Part shown: piece by piece, positions 7,634-13,916 of the stretch | Layout of the letters: each line of letters begins with the position of its first letter | Numbering within the stretch: position 1 is the first letter of the stretch | NCBI GenBank assembly: GCA_904501955.1 | Contig: CAJGCY010000054.1 | Location: 1-15,157, forward strand | From: an uncultured Akkermansia sp. | GTDB taxonomy: Bacteria; Verrucomicrobiota; Verrucomicrobiia; Verrucomicrobiales; Akkermansiaceae | DNA length: 15,157 bases | Direction: 5' to 3' | The notes under the pieces: model-generated | Databases searched by the model: none | What the model was told of the DNA's origin: nothing | Seen by the model: only the letters and a program-made list of their open reading frames with translations | Program-made: the position numbers and the translations under genes

Positions 7634-8556
7634 CTAAACACAATAATCTTGAACAGGCTTTTTCCTTATTAGAATCGATGAAGGTGCCTGAGAGGCAGCG
7701 CAATCAAATGTGCTGCCTAGTTCTTTTGGCGATGGCTGATTTGATGCCGGGTACAAAATGGTCGTGTGCTCAAAACAATTGGAAGAGAATACACGATATC
7801 ATCTCGTTCGTAGATGAACATTATGGTGTGAAATATGCGGAGAATTCTCGAGAAACGATACGCAAACAAGCTATGCATCATTTTAGGAATGCTGCATTCA
7901 TAGAAGACAATGGAATGGCTACCAATAGCCCCAATTATCGTTATCGTTTGACTGATGAAATGTTGGAACTTGTGCGTTCGTATGGCAAACGCCAATGGAA
8001 CTCGAATCGAAAAGCTTTCCTAGAACTTCATCAGGGATTGATGGATTTATACGATACGAAGCGTAAGTTTACCAAAACTCCTGTTGTTATTAATGGTTCG
8101 TCTTTTTCGTTTAGTCCGGGTAAGCACAATGAGCTTCAAAAAGCCATCATTGAAGAGTTTGCTCCAAGATTTGCTCCGGGAGTCGAGTGTCTGTATGTAG
8201 GGGATACAATTGAAAAAGACCTTGTTTTTGATGAAGCTCGCCTTTCGCAATTAGGGGTGGAAATGACGATTCATGACAAATTGCCTGATGTTATGCTCTA
8301 TTCCCCTGACAAGAATTGGCTGTATTTTGTAGAGGCTGTCACATCTGTTGGTCCCATGACTCCTGCTCGAGTAAAGCAAATTCAAGAAATGACAGAAGGT
8401 AGTCATGCAGGGCGCATATTTGTCACCGCTTTCTTAGATTTGAAAACGTACAAGAAATTTGCAGACCAGCTCGCATGGGATACTGAAGTCTGGATTGCAG
8501 AAATGCCCGACCATATGATTCATCTTAACGGCGACCGGTTTTTAGGACCGAGATAA
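7630..8556 (+). CDS. BsuBI/PstI-family type II restriction endonuclease
   Basis: A 308-aa endonuclease that should cut unmethylated DNA at the site protected by the upstream methyltransferase. Residues 1-150 form a helical N-terminal region with winged-helix character. The C-terminal catalytic part carries FSPGKHNELQKAIIEEFAPR (161-180), YVGDT (189-193), KLPDVMLY (217-224) and FVEAVTS (233-239). PD219-220 and E235 are the likely metal-binding core of a divergent PD-(D/E)xK site. It ends in PDHMIHLNGDRFLGPR, a family hallmark. Length fits the known members (slightly over 300 aa). Start: ATG at 7630, overlapping the methyltransferase stop as ATGA. This makes endonuclease translation depend on methyltransferase translation, a sensible safeguard because no controller (C) protein gene is present. 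PstI and BsuBI cut CTGCAG; the same target here is inference. Confidence 0.95.
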   Translation: MTKHNNLEQAFSLLESMKVPERQRNQMCCLVLLAMADLMPGTKWSCAQNNWKRIHDIISFVDEHYGVKYAENSRETIRKQAMHHFRNAAFIEDNGMATNSPNYRYRLTDEMLELVRSYGKRQWNSNRKAFLELHQGLMDLYDTKRKFTKTPVVINGSSFSFSPGKHNELQKAIIEEFAPRFAPGVECLYVGDTIEKDLVFDEARLSQLGVEMTIHDKLPDVMLYSPDKNWLYFVEAVTSVGPMTPARVKQIQEMTEGSHAGRIFVTAFLDLKTYKKFADQLAWDTEVWIAEMPDHMIHLNGDRFLGPR

Positions 8557-8573
8557 AAAAGATGACTTTTTTA
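8554..8573 (+). terminator. Possible weak terminator after the endonuclease gene
   Basis: An 8-bp AT-rich stem, TAAAAAAG/CTTTTTTA with loop ATGA, overlaps the endonuclease stop codon and has a T-run in the 3' arm. With only one GC pair it would be inefficient, so read-through into the ATPase gene is likely. Confidence 0.3.
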
Positions 8574-8653
8574 TTAGTTGTAAGTGAGAACTTTCTCGTG
8601 ACATTCTAGTTTATCGCGTTCATGTAACCGAAGAGTTTTACTAAAAATTGCAA

Positions 8654-10471
8654 ATGATAAGCCAAATATCAATTCAGAATGTAAAGGGATATGGAATTCC
8701 TGGCAAAACACTAGATATTGCATTGTTTCCAACTAAGGTTAATTTGTGTGTCGCTTCTAATGGCTTTGGTAAATCCTCACTTGCTACAGCATTTAAAGGT
8801 TTGAAAGCTAGGCATCTGGAAGTTAAGCAAAATGATAAGCATGTGCATCACTCGACGGATGAGAGCTCAATATCAATGTGCATGGATTCAAAAATGTATC
8901 ATGCTGATAGTAAGTGTAATGAGATAAGTAAAGTGCTCGAAACTTATGTGATTAACAATCGCATCTACGCTGATAGTAAGAAGAAGAAGACGCCTTATAC
9001 TACTCATGTTGAATCATATATAAATATCTCTGATGTTCATGTTTGTGAGAAGAAGACACAACCATCTCATAATAAATATAAAATTTCGGATATACAAAGT
9101 GATTTTGGAAAAAATGGAAGACTGCTTTGTGAAATAACTCCTTTATTGGAATACATCGCAAAGAACAAATGCTTTGCTGAAATTTTACATATGTTGAATA
9201 AGTTTGCGACTACGCAAAAACGTGCAAATATTGTTAACAATGTGCTGGTTGAAATAAATTCTATTGATTCGAAAATTACAGACTTAATAACACTTGTTCC
9301 CGATTCCTTGTTTGATTCGCTGGAGGGAGACAAATATTATGCACAATTTCATAAAACGGTAGCTCCATATTATTCAAATAAAAGAAAATTAAATGTATTT
9401 TGCGATTTCTTTCAGCTCTTGTATCTGTATAAGAATCGTAGGACGTATTTAGAAGAGCAAATAGATTACTTATCTTATGTTGCACTTAAGAACTGTTTAG
9501 ATGAAAATTTAAGGCACTTGAACACTTCTTTTATGGGATTACGCACAAGTGTCGAGAACGGTTCTCTAGTAATAAAGTTTCCGAAGGCTGAGTTGATATC
9601 GAATGGCCAACGGGATGTAATGACTTTTGCTGCAGAACTAATAATATTCCAAGCATTTATCAATCCGAGAAAGAAATATCTGCTCATCATTGATGAGGTT
9701 TTTGATTACCTAGACGATGCCAACGTCATGGCAGCACAATATTTTTTGTCGGATATTCTTTCCAAGTACAAAGGCAAAGTCTATATCATGCTATTGACGC
9801 ATTTGAATCCTTATTGTTTTAGAAATTATGTTTTTTCGCCTAAAGTAATCAATCCCGTTTTCTTGGACAACTCTCAGGCGAAATCGAATAAACAAATGAT
9901 GAGATTCATTTCATTCAGAGAAGGGCTAGATAAAAAGTTGCCATCTAATAAAGTGTTATATGATAGCTTATCATTAAATCTATTTCATTATACCCCTAAT
10001 CCAATCAATTTAACACAAGATATAACAGAAGCTAGTGATGGAAAACAGGGAATTAAAACAAGCTGGGGAAATTGTAAAGTCTTAAAAGAATACTTAATAC
10101 AAGAAATCAATAAATATTTTTCTATAGATACAGAATATGATCCCTATGCTGTAGCCTTGGCGTTGCGGCTAAGAGTAGAAAAACTAGCATATCAAAAATT
10201 GCCAACCGAAGAATTAAAGGAGGCTTTTTTAAATACTCATACAACTAAGGCAAAGTTTGAGTTCTGTGAGAATCACAACGTATTTATTCCTCCAGTTTAT
10301 TACATGGTGAACGCTATACACAATGATGCTGACCATTTGAAATATGATAGCTTAAACGACAAATTTCAAGAACGAAATACGGTGTATAAGCTTCAGAATG
10401 GCGTTATAAAAAAAATAATGCAGGAAGTGTTCGAATATAAGGGGCAGGAAGTATTATTATCCTCCATTTAG
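8654..10471 (+). CDS. RecF/SMC-like ABC ATPase, probable defence protein
   Basis: A 605-aa cytoplasmic ATPase. Walker A is ASNGFGKSS (34-42), the ABC signature ISNGQ (315-319), Walker B LLIIDE (343-348, then VFDYLDD) and the H-loop TH (382-383). All parts of an SMC/RecF/RecN-type head are therefore present. The insert between Walker A and the signature is about 270 residues and lacks a CxxC zinc hook, which argues against RloC or Rad50. Residues about 430-605 form an extra region ending in FIPPVYYMVNAIHNDADHL (544-562). I cannot assign it, and it may carry the effector or partner-binding function. I see no TOPRIM motif (OLD nucleases). Related heads occur in Septu PtuA, PrrC and R-M-linked ATPases. 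The gene follows the endonuclease by 97 bp on the same strand. ATG at 8654 was chosen; TTG at 8648 sits better relative to GAAGAG (8630-8635). Confidence 0.82.
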   Translation: MISQISIQNVKGYGIPGKTLDIALFPTKVNLCVASNGFGKSSLATAFKGLKARHLEVKQNDKHVHHSTDESSISMCMDSKMYHADSKCNEISKVLETYVINNRIYADSKKKKTPYTTHVESYINISDVHVCEKKTQPSHNKYKISDIQSDFGKNGRLLCEITPLLEYIAKNKCFAEILHMLNKFATTQKRANIVNNVLVEINSIDSKITDLITLVPDSLFDSLEGDKYYAQFHKTVAPYYSNKRKLNVFCDFFQLLYLYKNRRTYLEEQIDYLSYVALKNCLDENLRHLNTSFMGLRTSVENGSLVIKFPKAELISNGQRDVMTFAAELIIFQAFINPRKKYLLIIDEVFDYLDDANVMAAQYFLSDILSKYKGKVYIMLLTHLNPYCFRNYVFSPKVINPVFLDNSQAKSNKQMMRFISFREGLDKKLPSNKVLYDSLSLNLFHYTPNPINLTQDITEASDGKQGIKTSWGNCKVLKEYLIQEINKYFSIDTEYDPYAVALALRLRVEKLAYQKLPTEELKEAFLNTHTTKAKFEFCENHNVFIPPVYYMVNAIHNDADHLKYDSLNDKFQERNTVYKLQNGVIKKIMQEVFEYKGQEVLLSSI

Positions 10472-10504
10472 GCTTTTTCTTCAAGCGGATTTATATTTAT
10501 GTTT

Positions 10505-10543
10505 ATACATGTAACATCTTGAGGCAAAAATGCCTACATGTAT
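10505..10543 (+). terminator. Hairpin downstream of the ATPase gene
   Basis: The inner stem AGGCA/TGCCT has an AAAA loop (10522-10535). An outer stem ATACATGT/ACATGTAT adds eight more pairs beyond an unpaired left-side bulge. It starts 34 bp past the ATPase stop codon and is followed by TTTTATT. This is a plausible imperfect terminator or mRNA 3'-end structure for the cassette. Confidence 0.45.
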
Positions 10544-10583
10544 TTTATTCTGGCTTTATTCAGAGAACCTATATGCTGAATAG

Positions 10584-10610
10584 TTCGCAGGACTTGGAAA
10601 AGGACTTGGG
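10584..10610 (+). repeat. Third, degenerate copy of the cassette repeat
   Basis: The copy starts TTCGCAGGACTTGG and continues AAAAGGACTTGGG. It aligns with TTCGCAGGGACTC then AAAAGGACTAGGG at 5967-5992, with one gap and a few substitutions. It lacks the GGCATACA tail of the outer copies. An AAAACGCCGTTTTT stretch follows rather than precedes it. Confidence 0.5.
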
Positions 10611-10681
10611 TTTTGGGTGGGAAAACGCCGTTTTTGAGTACAAAACAGTGGGTTGCCGTACCCTTCTCAAAGGCTATTGCC

Positions 10682-10721
10682 AAAGGCTGCATTCCTGAAA
10701 TTGAGGGGATGCAGCCTTTTT
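10682..10721 (+). terminator. Intrinsic terminator with T-tract
   Basis: The stem AAAGGCTGCAT/ATGCAGCCTTT (11 perfect pairs, 10682-10692 with 10709-10719) encloses a 16-nt loop that may pair further through TCC and GGGG. It ends in TTTTT. It points rightward, 211 bp beyond the ATPase stop, so it either backs up the weaker hairpin there or ends an unrecognised short transcript between them. Confidence 0.75.
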
Positions 10722-10826
10722 CTGTTTATGTGCTGATATTTAACGAATTGCGGAGTCCTTAATTGTTAAAAAGAATGTATATTAAAAGGCTCAAAACGCC
10801 CTGATTTTGCCCTTTCTTACTCCCCG

Positions 10827-10858
10827 GGGACTCTAAAGGACTGGGGGCGCGGCATACA
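10827..10858 (+). repeat. Direct repeat, right copy flanking the defence cassette
   Basis: It starts GGGACTCTAAAGGACTGGGG, ends GGCATACA, and is identical to 5973-6004 at 26 of 32 positions. It is preceded by CAAAACGCCCTGATTTTGCC, loosely like the left copy. The three AT-rich genes lie between the two copies, and host-like sequence resumes after this one. Confidence 0.65.
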
Positions 10859-11136
10859 ATAAACCCCTATTTTGATGCAAAGTCTTAATGATGAGCGGAT
10901 TGGATAAAAGTATATAGTTTACCCCTCTCAAATAAAAGTGGAGTTGATAATGAATACGTTATGAGCCTGACCCATAAAAAGACTATACTTTTGCCCCTTT
11001 TCCAGCCCGAAAATCGGCAAGCTTTTTAATGATTCGCACCTCTCTGCCTCCCGGAAGACCAAGGGCTCCAGCGGCTGGGCATCCTAGGCTTGCGGGCCTG
11101 TTTTGCGCTTAGTTGCATGGAATAGCCCCTCCACGC

Positions 11137-11165
11137 TTGAACAAGATGGGAGGAATTGGTATAAT
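11137..11165 (+). promoter_or_regulatory. Strong sigma-70 promoter of the DUF3592 gene
   Basis: TTGAAC (11137-11142) and a perfect TATAAT (11160-11165) lie 17 bp apart. Initiation near 11172 gives a leader of about 23 nt to the ATG at 11195. The spacer contains GGGAGGAAT, which mimics a Shine-Dalgarno before the ATG inside the -10 box. A transcript starting here would not include it. Confidence 0.75.
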
Positions 11166-11194
11166 GTCCCGTAACAGAAATTCCTTAAAAGCCT

Positions 11195-11902
11195 ATGCTC
11201 GCGCAAATCATCATGTTGTTAGTTGTAACCCTAGCCGGTTTGGTGTGCTTGGGCTGGGCTTTATGGTATACGGCATTGTGGCTATCCGGCTATACCTGTT
11301 GGGATGCCGTAGGTTGGTCGGTATTTATGTACCAATTCGGGGCGGTGATTTGCGCTGTGTTTGCGGTGGGGTATTGGAATTATCTATCAGAGACCCGAGC
11401 CAAAAGCATACTTCTGTCCCTGCTGGGGGTGCTTTTCTTCGTGAATTTGAATATCTCTTTTGCCGTGTCTTTTGTTCAGAGGCTGGAGTCCCGCCTGCCG
11501 CTGCTGTTGCGTGGTACGGAAACCCAAGGACGTGTGGTGCGTGTCTATATGCGAGAGACGGAGGATATCTCTTTTCTGTTTCACTCAAAGAAGATTAAGC
11601 AACGCTGGGAACCACGAGTGGAATACGAGTTTGCTTCTGCCGATGGAGTCTCCTATCGAAGCGAAGCCTTCTGCCATAGCTCAGGAGATATGCACCGGGG
11701 GCAAATGATACCGGTCCTTTACCTGCCGGAAAATCCACAGACGAACCTCATCAATCTCTTTTTCTACATGTGGGCTGACTCTATACTATTTGGAGTAGGT
11801 TCGCTGGGTGCGCTTTGCCTGACTTGGTACATTTTCTCGCGCCAAGTCCTAGGAAAAAAACGCCGCGCCACCAAGCGAATCCGCTACCGCAGAAGGGGCT
11901 GA
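11195..11902 (+). CDS. DUF3592-type membrane protein
   Basis: A 235-residue inner-membrane protein. Three hydrophobic segments lie near residues 4-30, 43-61 and 70-93. A soluble region of about 95 residues follows, with the DUF3592 pattern: TQGRVVRV (110-117), PRVEYEFASADGVSYRS (140-156) and GQMIPVLYLPENP (169-181). A fourth segment lies at 192-214, and the tail is strongly basic (KKRRATKRIRYRRRG). Such proteins are widespread and functionally uncharacterised. The soluble part is a small beta domain often facing the periplasm. Start: a TAA codon at 11186 in this frame limits the choice to ATG 11195, which has no good Shine-Dalgarno but lies a sensible distance below the promoter. It appears to be transcribed alone. 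Confidence 0.8.
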   Translation: MLAQIIMLLVVTLAGLVCLGWALWYTALWLSGYTCWDAVGWSVFMYQFGAVICAVFAVGYWNYLSETRAKSILLSLLGVLFFVNLNISFAVSFVQRLESRLPLLLRGTETQGRVVRVYMRETEDISFLFHSKKIKQRWEPRVEYEFASADGVSYRSEAFCHSSGDMHRGQMIPVLYLPENPQTNLINLFFYMWADSILFGVGSLGALCLTWYIFSRQVLGKKRRATKRIRYRRRG

Positions 11903-11965
11903 TGTAGGCTGCGCCCCGGCTCAACAACGCGCCAAAAAGCCACCTTTCGGGGTAGGAAGGAGCCC

Positions 11966-12001
11966 TGGCAGACCAAGCTCCGTTATACTTGTTCTCTGCC
12001 A
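11966..12001. repeat. Inverted repeat with long loop between DUF3592 and sigma-factor genes
   Basis: TGGCAGA (11966-11972) and TCTGCCA (11995-12001) are exact reverse complements 22 bp apart. No T-run follows. It lies 65 bp upstream of the sigma-factor promoter, so it might be an operator with two half-sites or the end of the previous transcript. It could also be chance. Confidence 0.25.
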
Positions 12002-12065
12002 TAGTAATTATCCAGGAAGTAAGGATTTTTAAGAAAAAAGCAATTTTTTGCAAAAAAGTGGCGGA

Positions 12066-12094
12066 TTGACCTCTCCGGAGTAGTTATATATAAT
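12066..12094 (+). promoter_or_regulatory. Near-consensus promoter of the sigma-factor operon
   Basis: TTGACC (12066-12071), 17 bp, then perfect TATAAT (12089-12094). Initiation near 12101 leaves a leader of about 15 nt to the ATG at 12116. The box fits the housekeeping sigma, so baseline expression does not appear to require the operon's own sigma factor. No obvious second promoter for auto-regulation was seen. Confidence 0.8.
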
Positions 12095-12115
12095 GAAGAC
12101 AGGTTACTTATACGG

Positions 12116-12637
12116 ATGCGCTTTTTCTTTACCAGACACAGCCGAGAGCTCCCGCAGCGATGCGCGGAGTGGTTTCTGGCGTGTCGCCATCGCCTGATGG
12201 CTTATACTGAGCAGCAGGTGGATAGCATGACTGATGCAGAACATTTGCTGTCTGAGGTAATGGGAAAGGTGATTGCAGCCATTGTGGGTCGTAATCTGCC
12301 ACAGGAAGAATGGTTGCCCTATACCTATACGGCTATCCGAAATGCAGCCATTAATCAGAAAAAGAAAAACGCACGGCGCCTCGAAGCGGAGCTGAAATAC
12401 GGGGCAAATGAGCCAAGTGCCGTTGAACTCCCGGATAGCGATATTTACGAACACCTGCGGCATCAGCTCTCGTGCTTGCCTCAATTAACCTCGCGCATTG
12501 TCCGTATGCGGATATGGGAAGAGCTTAGTTTTGCCGAAATCGGCAGACAGCTCAATATGCCGGAATCCACCGTGAGAGCTCGTTACCAATCAGCATTGCT
12601 CCAACTCAGAAAATTTTATACTGAAGACTTAGCATGA
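12116..12637 (+). CDS. Sigma-70 family (ECF-type) RNA polymerase sigma factor
   Basis: A 173-aa alternative sigma factor, the usual ECF length. Residues about 15-90 correspond to region 2, with YTYTAIRNAAINQKKK (69-84) resembling the end of region 2 that melts the -10. Residues about 112-168 are region 4. LSCLPQLTSRIVRMRI leads into the helix-turn-helix ELSFAEIGRQL...STVRARYQSALLQLR (136-165), which should bind the -35 element. Regions 1 and 3 are missing, as expected for ECF factors. ATG at 12116 was chosen because it lies about 15 nt from the predicted transcription start; no clear Shine-Dalgarno is present. The stop overlaps the next gene as ATGA (12634-12637), the arrangement typical of sigma/anti-sigma pairs. 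Confidence 0.9.
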   Translation: MRFFFTRHSRELPQRCAEWFLACRHRLMAYTEQQVDSMTDAEHLLSEVMGKVIAAIVGRNLPQEEWLPYTYTAIRNAAINQKKKNARRLEAELKYGANEPSAVELPDSDIYEHLRHQLSCLPQLTSRIVRMRIWEELSFAEIGRQLNMPESTVRARYQSALLQLRKFYTEDLA

Positions 12638-13065
12638 ACAAGCCCCCATACAGCACAGAAGACGTTGAAAACATCTTGCGGGAAATGGCCGCGCAAGATA
12701 AACGCTCCCCTATGAGTGATGAGTTCACGGCAAAAATGCTGCGGCTGATAGATGACGAGGTGGAGCGTGGCCTGAACCGCAAGCTCTATAAGCGTATGGC
12801 TCAAGTAGCTGCAAGCGTTGCCCTATTAGCTGTGGTTGGCGTGGTTCTGATGCGCTCGCCTGAGAATACACCGGAAGCATCATTAACTAAAGCCCCTGAG
12901 CAGAAAATTGTAGAGCAGCCTTTGCCTTGCCAGATTGCATTGAACGAGCTGGACGCCTTAAAAAAAGGCATGCCGCCGGCTACCGGTTTGCCTCAATCTG
13001 AGGATGAGGGGGCTTCAATTTCCTCCGGGCAATTCCGGATTACTGTGTGTGTGGATACGTTATGA
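12634..13065 (+). CDS. Putative single-pass anti-sigma factor
   Basis: A 143-aa protein. An acidic, helical cytoplasmic part (residues 1-52) holds PYSTEDVENILREMAAQDKR and DEFTAKMLRLIDDEVERGLN. One transmembrane segment follows (about 54-73, AQVAASVALLAVVGVVL), then a 70-residue extracytoplasmic tail. Size, topology and translational coupling to the sigma gene make it the natural candidate to hold the sigma factor inactive at the membrane. The HxxxCxxC zinc motif of ZAS anti-sigma factors is absent, so it belongs to another type, or the role is wrong. The tail has two cysteines, C99 and C139, which could respond to periplasmic redox state. Function rests on context. Confidence 0.65.
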   Translation: MNKPPYSTEDVENILREMAAQDKRSPMSDEFTAKMLRLIDDEVERGLNRKLYKRMAQVAASVALLAVVGVVLMRSPENTPEASLTKAPEQKIVEQPLPCQIALNELDALKKGMPPATGLPQSEDEGASISSGQFRITVCVDTL

Positions 13066-13075
13066 GATTTTTACA

Positions 13076-13843
13076 ATGAATCAATTATTTTCCATCATCT
13101 GCTTATTATTCGTCTTGCTGTGCGGGGGATGCTCCACCTCCTTGGCCGCAGCGGAGCCTGAACCCTGTCGCTGGGAGATTGTGTCGGAAATCTATCTCGG
13201 TGTGCAGTCCCACGAGCTTAGCCCGGAGGAGCGGCAAGACTTGGTACGCTACGGAGTTCCGAAACGTCAAGGCTTGAAAGTGGTGGGCATTGCCCCGGGA
13301 AGCCCTGCAGAGCGTGCGGGAATGCAAGTGGGTGATTACATCCTCAAGTATAACGGCGCGTCCATTAAATGCCCTGCGGATCTACTGCTGGCTATGAGAA
13401 ACACAAAGCCGGGGGAATATGGTCACTTCGATATCTGGCGAGCGGGTGCCAGAATGCCGCTACCCGTGCTTGTCGGGGCGTTGCCACAGCCCAGAGTTCT
13501 GGGCTATATCACATTTAAACAAGGTGAATTACGCCGTGGCGATGAGTTGCAGCAGAAGCAGAAAGAACTGGCGATTTTGCTGAGTGCCAATGTGCCGAGT
13601 CTTGCGGACATTCGCTCTGTGGTGCGTGAAATCCACCACATCCTTCCCTCAGCGCAAAGAACCGGTAGCCTGCGCTTGTATTATAGAGTGCCGGGCGGGC
13701 AATTCTCTATCACTGCTTACCCGGATAAAATAACCGTGGCCTTGTACCTGACCGAATCTACGGAAACTTACCACATCCGGAAGCAAGGCGATTCTCTTCC
13801 GGCGCATGTTCGGGCTCTTCTCAGTATGGCTGCCGATAATTAA
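13076..13843 (+). CDS. PDZ-domain lipoprotein
   Basis: A 255-aa exported protein. The N-terminus MNQLFSIICLLFVLLCGGCS is hydrophobic with a near-lipobox (LCGGC, lipid-attachment Cys at 19), though it lacks the usual positive n-region. Residues about 39-134 form a PDZ domain: YLGVQSHEL, GLKVVGIAPGSPAERAGMQV, GDYILKYNGASI. There is no protease domain. Residues 140-255 are unassigned. PDZ proteins beside sigma/anti-sigma pairs often sense misfolded envelope protein or steer anti-sigma cleavage, so a sensory or regulatory role is plausible inference. Start: ATG 13076, 10 bp after the preceding stop, is preferred over an in-frame upstream ATG (13004) inside the previous gene because it yields the signal peptide. 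Confidence 0.8.
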   Translation: MNQLFSIICLLFVLLCGGCSTSLAAAEPEPCRWEIVSEIYLGVQSHELSPEERQDLVRYGVPKRQGLKVVGIAPGSPAERAGMQVGDYILKYNGASIKCPADLLLAMRNTKPGEYGHFDIWRAGARMPLPVLVGALPQPRVLGYITFKQGELRRGDELQQKQKELAILLSANVPSLADIRSVVREIHHILPSAQRTGSLRLYYRVPGGQFSITAYPDKITVALYLTESTETYHIRKQGDSLPAHVRALLSMAADN

Positions 13844-13902
13844 ATGCATTTTCTGCAATTTTTTGCTGCGGATTCGCCAGCGAGATGTGTTAACATAGGT
13901 GT

Positions 13903-13910
13903 AAGGAGAT
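13903..13910 (+). promoter_or_regulatory. Strong Shine-Dalgarno of the 13917 gene
   Basis: AAGGAGAT lies 6 bp before the ATG at 13917, the clearest ribosome binding site in the window. It fixes the start and suggests efficient translation independent of the upstream genes, which end 73 bp before. Confidence 0.75.
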
Positions 13911-13916
13911 AACTAT

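Larger units (their letters stand above)
5973..10858. other. AT-rich defence cassette bounded by imperfect direct repeats
   Basis: The region holds three same-strand genes: an adenine methyltransferase, a BsuBI/PstI-type endonuclease and an ABC-type ATPase. The codons and intergenic bases are visibly AT-richer than the M16 gene to the left and the sigma operon to the right. Direct repeats lie at its ends and a tRNA lies 160 bp outside the left repeat. No integrase, transposase or relaxase gene is present, so the repeats may have served homologous or trans-acting exchange. The boundaries are inferred from the repeats and the composition change. Confidence 0.55.
10472..11136. other. Non-coding stretch between ATPase and DUF3592 genes
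   Basis: I see no credible gene in these 665 bases. The stretch contains the hairpin at 10505-10543, two copies of the cassette-associated repeat (10584-10610 and 10827-10858), and a good terminator at 10682-10721. From about 10860 on, the sequence is more host-like and ends in the promoter at 11137. A four-codon ORF with a Shine-Dalgarno at about 10950 is too short to call. Confidence 0.6.

Noticed and set aside
8654..10471. Identifying the ATPase as an OLD nuclease, RloC or Rad50
   Set aside because: No TOPRIM motif follows the head, there is no CxxC zinc hook, and the insert between Walker A and the signature is too short for a long coiled coil.
10934..10965. GGAG followed by ATG and a four-codon ORF (MNTL)
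   Set aside because: Too short to be a gene. It may be a chance Shine-Dalgarno or a remnant, and nothing follows that would make it a leader peptide.
5820..11110. CRISPR array or insertion sequence in the cassette
   Set aside because: The three repeat copies are thousands or hundreds of bases apart rather than regularly spaced. I found no terminal inverted repeats and no transposase or integrase frame.
11113..11598. Plus-strand frame of 161 codons overlapping the DUF3592 gene, with an apparent Shine-Dalgarno and ATG at 11164
   Set aside because: The apparent start lies inside a promoter (TTGAAC-17-TATAAT), so the transcript would begin after it. The overlapping 235-aa frame has transmembrane segments and DUF3592 motifs.
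11781..12053. Minus-strand frame of 90 codons after the DUF3592 gene
   Set aside because: It overlaps the real gene's 3' end, has no promoter or ribosome binding site, and its product has no recognisable family.
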